Assembly (NCBI RefSeq): GCF_021556475.1
Contig: NZ_JAKGBZ010000015.1
Span: 1 to 64,000 of the forward strand
Direction: 5' to 3'
DNA length: 64,000 nt
From: Acidiphilium iwatense
GTDB lineage: Bacteria; Pseudomonadota; Alphaproteobacteria; Acetobacterales; Acetobacteraceae
The translations under genes were made by a program, and so were the position numbers. Shown piece by piece: positions 44,355-52,677 of the stretch (positions within the stretch are counted from its first letter, which is position 1; every line of letters begins with the position of its first letter). The notes under the pieces were generated by a model, which did not search any database, was not told where the DNA came from, and worked only from the letters and a program-made list of their open reading frames with translations.

Positions 44355-44589
44355 GATCCAAATCCTTCCTCAGCGGGATACGTATCTCGGCACATCGGTA
44401 TGGCCGAGCCACCCGACAATGGCCGCGGTCCCGAGCCTTCTGCATAGCCCAACCGGCCGGCCGCGCCAATGGCGCGCCCGGTTTCGGCCGGACCGACATG
44501 CCGGGGCGTTGCCGCGCAACCGGCCCAGCCCTTGGAAACCCGGCTCCGACACCTCATCTGACCTCTACAAAACGTGAACGGAGCGCCCG

Positions 44590-44742
44590 ATGCGGCTTCT
44601 GCTGATCGTCCTGCTGATCCTGTTGGTGCTTGGTGGCGGCTTCGGCCTGCATGGCGGGTTGTTCATCGGCCCGCACGGTATCTGGTATGGCGGCGGCCTC
44701 GGCCTCGTTCTCGTGGTCGTCCTGATCCTGCTGATCCTCTGA
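44590..44742 (+). CDS. DUF3309-like 50-residue membrane protein
   Basis: 50 residues: a hydrophobic helix (MRLLLIVLLILLVLGGG), a Gly/His/Trp loop (GPHGIWYGGG) and a second hydrophobic helix. The layout matches DUF3309 proteins, which are about this size. A CGGAGC ribosome site lies 6 bases upstream. Function unknown. Confidence 0.65.
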   Translation: MRLLLIVLLILLVLGGGFGLHGGLFIGPHGIWYGGGLGLVLVVVLILLIL

Positions 44743-44789
44743 CCCGCCCCGCGCCCAATCCGTTCATCGGCATTTGCGCCGTCTCAATC

Positions 44790-44819
44790 TTAGGGTGTGT
44801 CCCCAATAGCGGTGTGGCC
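44790..44819 (+). repeat. 30-bp direct repeat, left copy
   Basis: Matches 45398-45427 with two mismatches; begins TTAGGGTGTGT and ends GGTGTGGCC. The two copies bracket the cupin gene. Confidence 0.75.
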
Positions 44820-44962
44820 TTTGATTCTCAAATTCCTAAAATTGCCGCCGCAAACGAATAGGAATTTCAGAATCTCCACACTAGCGACATGCTAAATTAC
44901 CGCCGAACCTGATTGACCATCATGCATCGGTAGAACGCCCGGATGCGCAGAGGAGAACTCGC

Positions 44963-45358
44963 ATGGAAGTAAGACGAAGCGGCTCGCAGCCTTCTGGCAA
45001 GGGACCGGCAGACTGGTTCACCGGAACGGTTCGGATCGACCCGCTGTTCAGCCCACCCGATCCGGCCCGCGTTGCTGGCGCCCTGGTTACCTTCGAGCCC
45101 GGCGCGCGCACGGCATGGCACACCCATCCACTCGGTCAGACCCTGATCGTCACGTCCGGCTGCGGCTGGGTTCAGCGCGATGGCGGGCCGGTCGAGGAAA
45201 TCCGGCCGGGTGATGTGGTTTGGTTTCCGCCCGGTGAAAAGCATTGGCACGGCGCTACGCCCACCACCGCCATGAGTCATATCGCCATTCAGGAGAAACT
45301 TAACGGCTCGCCCGTCGACTGGATGGAAAAGGTGAGTGACGCGCAATACCGGCGCTGA
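44963..45358 (+). CDS. Cupin protein resembling manganese-dependent hydroxynitrile lyases
   Basis: 131 residues, a single cupin barrel. Metal ligands H53, H55, Q59 and H94 ([10 protein letters not shown] and GEKHWHG), plus H96, stand at the same positions as in the cupin (R)-hydroxynitrile lyase of Granulicella tundricola, and overall resemblance to that protein is strong as I recall it. Such enzymes cleave or form cyanohydrins; many relatives are annotated only as cupins and the natural substrate is unknown. AGGAGA precedes the ATG. The gene lies alone between 30-bp direct repeats. Confidence 0.85.
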   Translation: MEVRRSGSQPSGKGPADWFTGTVRIDPLFSPPDPARVAGALVTFEPGARTAWHTHPLGQTLIVTSGCGWVQRDGGPVEEIRPGDVVWFPPGEKHWHGATPTTAMSHIAIQEKLNGSPVDWMEKVSDAQYRR

Positions 45359-45397
45359 GACAAGTCATGACGCAAGGTATTAAGGACAAAGTCTTCG

Positions 45398-45427
45398 TTA
45401 GGGTGTGTACCCAATGGCGGTGTGGCC
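45398..45427 (+). repeat. 30-bp direct repeat, right copy
   Basis: Second copy of the repeat at 44790-44819. The following 198 bases up to satP contain no recognisable gene. Confidence 0.75.
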
Positions 45428-45625
45428 GGCGAATGCAGACAAGCCGCTGACCCGTAGGACACGAGATATCCGCAATTTGGCATGCTCAACGCGAAACGCG
45501 CAGAACGGTTCGCGGGTCTTGTGCCGTTTCACTCCGGCATCTCGGACAACGTGGCGCGAGCATGGTTCCGCGCGCCGGCACAGCCGGCCGGCGGCGGATG
45601 ACGTCACCGCCGGCCGGCCGGTTGC

Positions 45626-46180
45626 TCAGGCCGCTTTCGCCCCGACCGGCAGGATCGTCCTGCCATGGGTCGCGTTGATCACATCGGCCGCAGCCAGATA
45701 AGCCGCGAACAAGGCGGTGAGCAGCCCGGTATAGCCCCCGGCATGGGTCAGCGCCGGCGCGCCCAGCCAGATCCCGAAGGCGAGCAGCACGAAGGTGATC
45801 CACAGCGCCAGAAAAATCAGGAACACTGCCCGGTTCAGCGCGAAACTCGCGATCCACATCGCGAAGGTGAACACGCCCCAGACGAACAGATACCAGCCGA
45901 CGAAATCGCCGGGCACGCCCTTCGCGAACAGCTCGACGAACAGCGCGAAACTCCACCAGAATGCGCCATAGGAGCAGAACGCGACGAAGCCGAACGTGTT
46001 GCCGTTGCGAACCTCCATCAGGCCGGCGGCGAATTGTGCGGTGCCGCCGAACGCGATCGCCATGGCGAGAACCATCGGCACCGAGGTTCCGGGAAACAGC
46101 CCGGCATTGATCATGCTGAGCAGCCAGGTGGTGGTGGCGAAGCCGAACAGCCCGAGCGGGGCGGGATTGGTAACGGGCAT
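45626..46180 (-). CDS. satP: Acetate/succinate uptake protein (GPR1/FUN34/YaaH family)
   Basis: 184 residues, six membrane helices. The family signature NPAPLGLFGFATTTWLLS is at residues 5-22, and FGGTAQFAAGLMEVRNGNTFG near residue 48 is also typical. It moves acetate or other short monocarboxylates across the inner membrane. AGGAG lies 6-10 bases upstream. It stands alone. Confidence 0.9.
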   Translation of the reverse strand: MPVTNPAPLGLFGFATTTWLLSMINAGLFPGTSVPMVLAMAIAFGGTAQFAAGLMEVRNGNTFGFVAFCSYGAFWWSFALFVELFAKGVPGDFVGWYLFVWGVFTFAMWIASFALNRAVFLIFLALWITFVLLAFGIWLGAPALTHAGGYTGLLTALFAAYLAAADVINATHGRTILPVGAKAA

Positions 46181-46321
46181 AACTCCTCCAAATATTTTTT
46201 GAGCGGCGCAAGCGAATCAGGCCGCGCCGCCGACTATCGCGTCCCGATCGTTCGATAGCAACATATTTCAATATTTGGAATGAATGCCGCGCCGCCGCGC
46301 GGCGGAAACACTGACCCCCGG

Positions 46322-46918
46322 TCAGGAATGCCCGCCGAAGCCAAGAAATCCCGCCGCCGGGTTGGGCACGCCCGGCTGATCGGGGCTCGCCGGCGCCCGC
46401 ACCGGCTGGCTATGCGCCGGTCGCGGCCGGCTCCGCGCCGCCTGGAAAACCGGGGTCCGGGCCGAAGGCCGCACCGCCACCGGCAGCGGCGCCGCATTGC
46501 CGCCGCTGCCGGGGCCTTCTTCCTGGCGCACCGACAGCAGCATGAAGGTGATGTCGTTGCGATTCAGCTCGACCGACATCTCGATCGGCGTCTCGCCCAG
46601 CGCGTTGCGCGCGTCGAGATTGGCGCCGCGGCTCACCGCCGCGCGGGCTTCGGTATAATTGCCGTGATTGATCGCGGAAAACAGCAGCTTGGTCGGGTCC
46701 TCCCCGGCGGTCGCGATCGGGCCGGCCGAAACATCGCCCGAATTGGCAGCTCCCGGCAGCGCGGGCGGCGGAACCTGTTCCTCGCGCGGCTGCGGATGAA
46801 TCGCCGGGCCCGCCATCGGCGCACCGGGCGTCGGCATCTGCGCCGCGGCCGTCCCGGTCAGGGCGAATGCCGACAGCAAGGCGACGGCGGCGGCAAGGGC
46901 AGGCTTGGAAACGGTCAT
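46322..46918 (-). CDS. Secreted ankyrin-repeat protein
   Basis: 198 residues with a clear signal peptide (about residues 1-26, ending TAAA-QMP). A Pro-rich linker is followed by about two ankyrin repeats (TKLLFSAINHGNYTEARAAV, then SRGANLDARNALGETPIEMS) and a long disordered Pro/Arg-rich tail. Probably a periplasmic protein-protein interaction module. No partner is evident from context. Confidence 0.78.
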   Translation of the reverse strand: MTVSKPALAAAVALLSAFALTGTAAAQMPTPGAPMAGPAIHPQPREEQVPPPALPGAANSGDVSAGPIATAGEDPTKLLFSAINHGNYTEARAAVSRGANLDARNALGETPIEMSVELNRNDITFMLLSVRQEEGPGSGGNAAPLPVAVRPSARTPVFQAARSRPRPAHSQPVRAPASPDQPGVPNPAAGFLGFGGHS

Positions 46919-46960
46919 GGCGGCGGCAATCCTGTATTGCGGATCGTGCTTTTTAGCCCA

Positions 46961-47419
46961 TCATCGGTTCAGCCACCAGAACCCGGCATTCAGATAGGTC
47001 GCGAAAATCCCCCAGGCCAGATAGGGCACCAGAAGCCACGCCGCCATCCGGTCGATCCGGCGGAACGCGGCGATGGTCAGAGCGACCAGTATATTCATCG
47101 CAATCATCGCGATCAGGGCGATGCCCGGCCGGTGCAGGCCGAAAAACACCGGCGCCCAGACCGCATTGGCCCCGAGCTGCCACCCCCACAGAACCAGCGC
47201 GCGCCGGTTGTCGATCAGCAGGTCGCCGCGCAGCCAGACCCGCCAGGCGGCAACCGCCATGACGATATAGAGCACGGTCCAGACCGGGGCGAACAGCCAG
47301 TCCGGCGGCGAGGCCGGCGGATGCGGCAGCACCGCGTACCAGGGTCTGACCGAAGGCGCCGCCGCCATCCCCCCAACCAGCGCGACCAGCAGCGTGAGCG
47401 CGACGAATCCCGCCAGCAC
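46961..47419 (-). CDS. tspO: TspO/MBR family protein
   Basis: 152 residues, five membrane helices. Family landmarks: WYAVLPHPPASPPDWLFAPV near residue 27 (WxxxLxKPxxxPPxxxF type), VWTVLYIVMAVAAW, LVLWGWQLGANAVWAPVFFG and the final AWGIFATYLNAGFWWLN. It binds porphyrins or cholesterol-like ligands in the membrane. The start is GTG at 47419. Confidence 0.88.
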   Translation of the reverse strand: MLAGFVALTLLVALVGGMAAAPSVRPWYAVLPHPPASPPDWLFAPVWTVLYIVMAVAAWRVWLRGDLLIDNRRALVLWGWQLGANAVWAPVFFGLHRPGIALIAMIAMNILVALTIAAFRRIDRMAAWLLVPYLAWGIFATYLNAGFWWLNR

Positions 47420-47560
47420 CCAGAACTGGGCGCCTTGCGTGCGGTTCTGTTCGGGTCGCTCGGGAGGGCGGAAGACACGATCTCCTTTGAGAACAAACTT
47501 AGGCTTGCATCACCCCGCTGAAAAGATGTGCCGCGCCGATCTTCAGGCAGATTGTTAGGG

Positions 47561-47935
47561 TTATTTCGCACCGGAAGCCGCCACCGCCCCGGTCAGCGCC
47601 GCAAGCGCTCCGGCGCCGGCCTCGGCCGAGGCGGTCTGCAGGTTCCGATACGCGTCGAGCACCGCATCGCCGAGCGGCGTGAGCTGCGCGCCGCCGCCCG
47701 CGACCCCGCCTTTCACGGCCAGGATCACCGGGCCGCGAAACGTCGCGTTCAGTGTTTCAGCCAACTGCCAGGCGCGCTTGTAGCTCATGCCCATGCGCCG
47801 CCCCGCCGCCGCGATCGAGCCGGTCTCGCGAATGCCTTCGAGCAGATCGGCCCGACCCGGCCCGATGATCAGCCCGTCGCCGAGCACCACGCGGATGCGC
47901 AGCCCCGCCGTCTCGGGATGCCGGACCTTCACCAT
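47561..47935 (-). CDS. ModE N-terminal-type (LysR-like HTH) regulator
   Basis: 124 residues from ATG 47935. A ModE-type winged helix with DLLEGIRETGSIAAAGRRMG (about residues 30-49) and MSYKRAWQLAETLNATFRGP. No C-terminal molybdate-binding (mop) domains, so it is the short ModE form. It is divergent from a molybdate/tungstate binding-protein gene and probably controls it through the palindrome at 47968-47991. Confidence 0.87.
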   Translation of the reverse strand: MVKVRHPETAGLRIRVVLGDGLIIGPGRADLLEGIRETGSIAAAGRRMGMSYKRAWQLAETLNATFRGPVILAVKGGVAGGGAQLTPLGDAVLDAYRNLQTASAEAGAGALAALTGAVAASGAK

Positions 47936-47967
47936 GACGCAACACAATCACGAAATCGCGCGATTGA

Positions 47968-47991
47968 CGATATAGCCAATTAGCCATATCG
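47968..47991. promoter_or_regulatory. Candidate ModE box
   Basis: CGATATAGC-N6-GCCATATCG: 9-base arms with one mismatch around CAATTA, in the 82-base divergent region. The CG-ATAT-rich arms resemble known ModE operators (CGnTATAT type). The position between the regulator and its likely target supports the call. Confidence 0.65.
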
Positions 47992-48017
47992 CTACGGCCG
48001 AAACGATGGAGGACTTC

Positions 48018-48935
48018 ATGGCAATCAATCGGCGGACCTTCGGAATCGGCGCGGGCGCGGCGCTCGCCCTCCCCGCGCTGGCCAAGGCGGCATCAGGCAC
48101 GATCACGGTGGCCTATGCCGGATCGATGGGCGTGCTGATGAACCGGGGCCTCGGACCGGAATTCGAAAAACAGACGCACATCACCTATCGCGGCATCGGC
48201 CAGGGCGCCTTCGCGCTCGCCCGCCTGATCGCCGGCAAGACCATGCATGCCGACGTGTTCGTCTCGATCACGCCAGGGCCGATCCGCGTGCTGCAGAAGG
48301 CCGGTCTGGTCGGCCACGCCGTGCCGGTTGCGAGCACCGCCATGGTCATCGCCTACAGCCCGAAATCGCGCTTCGCGCCGCAGCTCGAAGCGGCGGCTTC
48401 GGGCAAAACCAAGTGGTATGACGTGCTGGAGAGCAAGGGCCTGCGCTTCGGCCGCACCGATCCGCGCACCGACCCGCAGGGCCGCAACATCCTGTTCACC
48501 TTCGATCTCGCCGAGAAATTCTACCATCAGCCCGGCCTGGCCAAACGCGTGCTTGGCGCGCCGATCAACCCGCGCCAGATTTTTACCGAACCCTCGCTGC
48601 TCGCCCGGCTCGACGCCGGCGAACTCGACGCGACATCGGGTTACGAAAGCGCGGTGAAATCGCTGAAACTGCCGTTCATCCCGCTGCCGAAGGAAATCAA
48701 TCTCAGCGATCCCGCCATGGTCGAGCCATGGTATTCCAAGGCGGCGGTCACGCTCGACCTGAAAGGCAAAACCAAGGTCTTGCACACCGAGCCTCTGGTC
48801 TTCTATGCCTGCGTGCCGAAGGACGCGCCGAACCCGGATGCCGGCCGCGCCTTCATCGCACTCATGCAAAGCAAGGCGGGTCAGGATTTGTTCGCGCGCT
48901 ACGGCTACAATCCTCCGCAAGGCGGCGCCATCTGA
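48018..48935 (+). CDS. Molybdate/tungstate ABC transporter binding protein (WtpA/ModA-like)
   Basis: 305 residues from ATG 48018, whose GGAGG lies 6 bases upstream; the ATG 12 bases earlier overlaps that site. A Tat-like signal is visible at the N-terminus (NRRTFGIGAGAALALPALAKA). Mature-chain motifs TITVAYAGSMGVLMNRGLGP and HADVFVSITPGPIRVLQKAG are of the WtpA/extracellular tungstate-binding type. It captures the oxyanion in the periplasm. It is coupled to the permease by overlapping stop and start. Confidence 0.85.
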   Translation: MAINRRTFGIGAGAALALPALAKAASGTITVAYAGSMGVLMNRGLGPEFEKQTHITYRGIGQGAFALARLIAGKTMHADVFVSITPGPIRVLQKAGLVGHAVPVASTAMVIAYSPKSRFAPQLEAAASGKTKWYDVLESKGLRFGRTDPRTDPQGRNILFTFDLAEKFYHQPGLAKRVLGAPINPRQIFTEPSLLARLDAGELDATSGYESAVKSLKLPFIPLPKEINLSDPAMVEPWYSKAAVTLDLKGKTKVLHTEPLVFYACVPKDAPNPDAGRAFIALMQSKAGQDLFARYGYNPPQGGAI

Positions 48936-49672
48936 CCAAGGCGATCACCGGCGCATTCGTTCTCGCCCTTCTGGCCGCGCCATTCGTCGGGCTGGCGCTG
49001 CTGACCGACTGGGCGCGGTTCGATCTGACCCGCAGCGATGCTTCGGCGATCGCCACTTCGGTGCTCTACGGTCTCGCGACCCTCGCGGTCATCGCCCTGC
49101 TCGGCACGCCGCTGGCGCTCTGGCTCGCCACGGCGAAGAGCAGGTCGCGCCATGCCGCGCAGGTGTTCCTGCTGCTGCCTCTGCTCACCCCGCCGCTCGC
49201 GCTGGGCATTCTTCTGGCGGCGTTCTACGGCCCGATCGGGCCGGTCGGCGCGCTGATCGGGAAATTCGGCCTGATCATCACCAACAATCCCGCCGCCTTC
49301 CTGATCGCCGGCATTTATGCCGGTATGCCGACCTATGTGGTCGCGGCGCGGACCGCCTTCGCCGATATCCCGCCGGAATTCGCCGAATCCGCCCTTACCC
49401 TGGGCGTTTCGCGGCAAAAGATCTTTCGCCACATCACCCTGCCGATGGCGCGCGACGGACTGGGCGCGGCACTCGCCCTCGCCTGGGTACGCGGGGTGGG
49501 CGAACTCGGCATCGTGCTGATCTTCGCTTATTTTCCGCAAGGCATGCCGATCCGGCTCTGGGTCGATCTGGAGGATCGCGGGCTGGACGCCACGTTTCCG
49601 CTGCTGTGGATTTTTCTTGCCGCTGCTCTGCCGCTGCCACTATGGCTGCTGCGGCGCGGCTCGAAACGCTGA
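48932..49672 (+). CDS. Molybdate/tungstate ABC transporter permease, apparent CTG start
   Basis: 246 residues, about six membrane helices, with the ATPase-contact loop ESALTLGVSRQKIFRHITLP (about residues 155-174). The reading frame opens far upstream inside the binding-protein gene, and no ATG, GTG or TTG lies near the expected start. The CTG at 48932, overlapping the upstream stop as CTGA with AAGGCGG before it, is the best candidate. The ATPase subunit is not encoded nearby, so one must be shared. Confidence 0.8.
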   Translation: MTKAITGAFVLALLAAPFVGLALLTDWARFDLTRSDASAIATSVLYGLATLAVIALLGTPLALWLATAKSRSRHAAQVFLLLPLLTPPLALGILLAAFYGPIGPVGALIGKFGLIITNNPAAFLIAGIYAGMPTYVVAARTAFADIPPEFAESALTLGVSRQKIFRHITLPMARDGLGAALALAWVRGVGELGIVLIFAYFPQGMPIRLWVDLEDRGLDATFPLLWIFLAAALPLPLWLLRRGSKR

Positions 49673-49681
49673 GGAAATGCC

Positions 49682-50221
49682 ATGAAACGCCTGCTCGCCG
49701 CTGTTCTGCTGGCCACCACCGGCATCGCCCAGGCCGGCAATTTCACCATCTCCTCGGCATCCTTCGCCAATGGCGGGACCATTCCGCTGGCGCAGGTGTT
49801 CGACCAGCATGGCTGCGCCGGCCGGAATGTCAGCCCGGCGGTGGCGTGGTCGGGCGCGCCGGCGGGAACGCGCGGCTTCGCGGTGACGCTGTTCGATTCC
49901 GATGCCCGCGCGGGCAAGGGGTTCTGGCACTGGATCGTCGCGGATATCCCCGCCTCGGCAACCCATCTCACCGCCGGCGGGGCTCTGCCGAACGGCGCCA
50001 AGCCGGGCAAGACGGACTGGGGGTTCGCCCATTATGGCGGCCCCTGCCCGCCGGTTGGCGACGCACCGCACCACTACCATCTCACCGTCTATGCGCTGCG
50101 CGTCACGAAACTTCCCGCTGCCGCGCTGCGTTCCCACGCGGCGCTCGCAGCCGCTCTCGCCCATGATTCGCTTGCGTCAGCCTCGATCGTCGGGCGCTAC
50201 GGGCGGGCGAAACCGAACTAA
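49682..50221 (+). CDS. YbhB/YbcL-type phosphatidylethanolamine-binding (PEBP) protein
   Basis: 179 residues with a signal peptide (residues 1-19, ending AQA-GNF). PEBP landmarks: FTISSASFANGGTIPLAQVF, CAGRNVSPAVAWSGAPAGTR (about residues 45-64), the ligand-site DSDARAGKGFWHWIVADIP (about residues 76-94), and GPCPPVGDAPHHYHLTVYAL. The family's role is unclear; it may bind phospho-head groups. It follows the permease by 9 bases and so is probably in the same transcript. Confidence 0.88.
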   Translation: MKRLLAAVLLATTGIAQAGNFTISSASFANGGTIPLAQVFDQHGCAGRNVSPAVAWSGAPAGTRGFAVTLFDSDARAGKGFWHWIVADIPASATHLTAGGALPNGAKPGKTDWGFAHYGGPCPPVGDAPHHYHLTVYALRVTKLPAAALRSHAALAAALAHDSLASASIVGRYGRAKPN

Positions 50222-50282
50222 CGTATAATTAACAATAATAACTGTCCTTTGTTTCACGCGAAACAAAGGCACCAGACCGGAC

Positions 50283-50513
50283 CTAAATTGGGATCGCCGA
50301 AGCGGCCCGTCCCGCATCCAGTTCCGCCGTGACGAGGTCGTCGAACCGGTCACGCTCGTCGGGCGCAAATCGACCCTCAACGATGCGTTTGCGGATCAAA
50401 CGCGCCAACTCGCCCAGGCGCCGCGCCGACAGGGTCGCGCGATCGGGCGGGCTCGCCGGCGGCGCTGCGTCATTCGGCTCCGCTGGTGATTGAATTTGCA
50501 TAAACTCGGTCAT
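50283..50513 (-). CDS. Hypothetical protein, 76 residues
   Basis: A Pro/Ala-rich start followed by a charged helical part (RRLGELARLIRKRIVEGRF, APDERDRFDDLVTAELDAG). The start overlaps the end of the upstream small ORF by 4 bases (ATGA), which favours a real coupled pair. No family recognised. Confidence 0.35.
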   Translation of the reverse strand: MTEFMQIQSPAEPNDAAPPASPPDRATLSARRLGELARLIRKRIVEGRFAPDERDRFDDLVTAELDAGRAASAIPI

Positions 50514-50761
50514 TGCCGCCTTCCGCCGGGGTGGAACTCATGGTCGCCGGATTGCCGCCGCGGCTTTGCGCGGTTCGAGCGATCCATCTCCGCGCGCCCG
50601 ACCGGAGACCATTGAATGGTCGAGACGCCATTGGCCGTGGTGGCGGCGACCCTCGCGATCGGTTTGCCAGGCAATAGAGAGAAGATCAGCAGGATTGCCG
50701 TCCAGACCATGAAGCCGCCCGGCGTGGCGGCATCCCGATCCGCTGAGCGAACTGGTTGCAT
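50510..50761 (-). CDS. Hypothetical small membrane protein, 83 residues
   Basis: One hydrophobic segment (GGFMVWTAILLIFSLLPG, about residues 15-32) and a polar, Arg/Gly-rich tail. 29 bases downstream of the CsbD gene on the same strand and coupled to the next small ORF. The ribosome site is weak. Not recognised. Confidence 0.3.
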   Translation of the reverse strand: MQPVRSADRDAATPGGFMVWTAILLIFSLLPGKPIARVAATTANGVSTIQWSPVGRAEMDRSNRAKPRRQSGDHEFHPGGRRQ

Positions 50762-50790
50762 TTTGGAAAATCCCGAATAGCGCCGAAGGC

Positions 50791-50973
50791 TTACTTTCCG
50801 AGCTTTTCGCGCACGCTGTCCTTCACGCCGCCGACGGTGCTCTGTGCCTTCCCGGCGGCTTTCTCGGCTGCGCCTTCGGTCTGCGTCCTGGTGTCGCCGG
50901 TGACTTTGCCGACGGCTTCCTTGACGGAACCCTTCACCTGTTTGGCGCTGCCCTTGATCCGATCCTTGTCCAT
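50791..50973 (-). CDS. CsbD-family stress protein
   Basis: 60 residues from ATG 50973 (AGGAG 6 bases upstream). The repeated KGSAKQVKGSVKEAVGKVTG and EGAAEKAAGKAQSTVG pattern is that of CsbD/YjbJ proteins, small highly expressed general-stress proteins of unknown mechanism. Lys- and Ala-rich, probably intrinsically flexible. Confidence 0.88.
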   Translation of the reverse strand: MDKDRIKGSAKQVKGSVKEAVGKVTGDTRTQTEGAAEKAAGKAQSTVGGVKDSVREKLGK

Positions 50974-51091
50974 TTTTCGCTCCTGTGTCGGGGTGTAACC
51001 TGGAGCGATACTGGTAAAATTGCTGCGAAATTGCACGCGCTATATATTTTCAGGCTGGTGCGGCCATACCAGTGAGCATGAGCCGTGAAAA

Positions 51092-52570
51092 CTAATCGGC
51101 GCCGGTCACGCCGCGCTCGCGCGCCCAGATGATCAGTTTCGCCCGGCTGGAAACCCCGGTCTTGCGATACAGGCTGGCGACGTGGTTGCGCACTGTGTTG
51201 CGCGACAGGCTGAGCTGGGTCGCGATCGCCGCGTCGTCCTGCCCCTGGCAGACCAGCCCCAGAATCTCGCGCGCACGGGGCGGCAATTCGGCGAGGCCGG
51301 CGGTTTTGGCCGGGCTTGCGGTCTCGGGGCGGCGCAGGCGAACCAGTTTTTCCAGCACGGCGCCGGTAAACCAGGTGGTGTCCTTCATCACCGCCTCGAT
51401 CGCATGGGCGACCTCGACCTGGGTACGGTTGCGATCGGAAATATTCTGCGCGACCAGAAGAACGCAGGACTGGTCGCGAATTTCCACCGCCTCGGCGGAG
51501 ACCAGGCAGTCGAGCGTATCGCCGGATTTGGTGCGCAGGCGCAGGTCAAGGCCGCGGACGCGGCCATCCTTGCGCAGCAGCCGCTCCAGTTCGGCGCCCG
51601 CGCCGGAATCGGCCCAGAGCGGCAATTCGGCGGCGTCGCGATCGACGACATCCTGCTGTTCGTAGCCGGTTTCGCGGGTGAAGGCATCGTTGACCAGAAG
51701 AAACCGGCACCCCTTGCGCAGCGCGATCGCGGTGGGAACCGGGGCGAGGCGGAAGGCGATTTCGAAGCGTTCCTCGCTCTGGGCGAGCGCCGCCTCGGCC
51801 TGCCTGCGGCCATCGAGATCGGCGAAGGTGAACAACATGCAGCGTGCTTCGCCGATCTCGATCGGCTGGCCGGCCACGACGACGCATTTTTCGCCGCCGG
51901 TGGGGAGTTGCAGGAACGCTTCCATTTGCGGGATGGTGCGGCCCTCCTGGAGCCGTTCGATCGCGAGTTCGCGGCGCGCCGAGCCCTCCAGAACGTCGAT
52001 TTCGTAGATCGAGCGGCCGATGACGTCCTCCTCGCGATAGCCGGTCATTTCGAGAAAACCCCGATTGGCCCGGACATGGCGCAGATCGTCCAGGCACAGA
52101 ATGAGCGCGGGCGCGGGATTGGCGCTGAAGGCGCGCTCGAAGCGATCCTCGGCGTTGTAGCGCTCGGTTTCGTCGTCGATGACCAGGACAAGGAGATCGG
52201 GCAATCCGTCGTCATCGACCAGAACGAGGCTGCGGATGCGATGGGTCCAGGTCGTATCGCTGGCGTCGGCGGCCGCGACCTCGACCACGACCTCGTCGAA
52301 CACCTCGCCGGCCAGCACGCGCTCCATCGGGTACTGCCCCTCGGCGAGGCGATGGTTGTTGCGATAGCGCAACTCGAAACGCTCGCGATACTCCGAGACG
52401 GTGACGCCCAAGTCCTCGACGGTTTCGACGCCGTGCAGCGCGAGGGCGCGGTCGTTGGCCCAGATGATGGTCTGGTCGGTCGCGATCAGGATCACGCCGT
52501 CGCTGACCCCGGCGACGATCTGGCGAAGGTGGCGAAGGCCGGCGTGCTGGCGCGGGAGGGGTTCTGACAT
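51092..52570 (-). CDS. Multi-PAS sensor with LuxR-type DNA-binding domain
   Basis: 492 residues. Three PAS domains in series (GVSDGVILIATDQTIIWAND near residue 20; PAPALILCLDDLRHVRANRG near 150; PVPTAIALRKGCRFLLVND near 277) followed by a C-terminal LuxR HTH (LPPRAREILGLVCQGQDDAA then IATQLSLSRNTVRNHVASLY). A soluble one-protein sensor-regulator; no haem or flavin ligand can be assigned by eye. It stands alone. Confidence 0.85.
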   Translation of the reverse strand: MSEPLPRQHAGLRHLRQIVAGVSDGVILIATDQTIIWANDRALALHGVETVEDLGVTVSEYRERFELRYRNNHRLAEGQYPMERVLAGEVFDEVVVEVAAADASDTTWTHRIRSLVLVDDDGLPDLLVLVIDDETERYNAEDRFERAFSANPAPALILCLDDLRHVRANRGFLEMTGYREEDVIGRSIYEIDVLEGSARRELAIERLQEGRTIPQMEAFLQLPTGGEKCVVVAGQPIEIGEARCMLFTFADLDGRRQAEAALAQSEERFEIAFRLAPVPTAIALRKGCRFLLVNDAFTRETGYEQQDVVDRDAAELPLWADSGAGAELERLLRKDGRVRGLDLRLRTKSGDTLDCLVSAEAVEIRDQSCVLLVAQNISDRNRTQVEVAHAIEAVMKDTTWFTGAVLEKLVRLRRPETASPAKTAGLAELPPRAREILGLVCQGQDDAAIATQLSLSRNTVRNHVASLYRKTGVSSRAKLIIWARERGVTGAD

Positions 52571-52646
52571 GGTTGGGTTTTAGGCGCGGCAGGCGGGGAT
52601 GGGAAAGAGCGTTCGAACATTGCGCGATTGTATGGGATTCGCTAAT

Positions 52647-52665
52647 CTAGCCAGATAGCTAGCCA
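52647..52665. promoter_or_regulatory. Candidate Phd operator
   Basis: CTAGCCA occurs twice, 12 bases apart (52647-52653 and 52659-52665), 13 bases before the antitoxin start. The core contains the palindrome TAGCTA. Phd/YefM antitoxins repress themselves through paired sites like this. Confidence 0.4.
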
Positions 52666-52677
52666 TGAGAAGCGGTC

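Noticed and set aside
44355-44589. Possible riboswitch upstream of tatA/mtn genes
   Set aside because: Searched by eye for SAM, cobalamin and molybdenum-cofactor cores; none could be matched.
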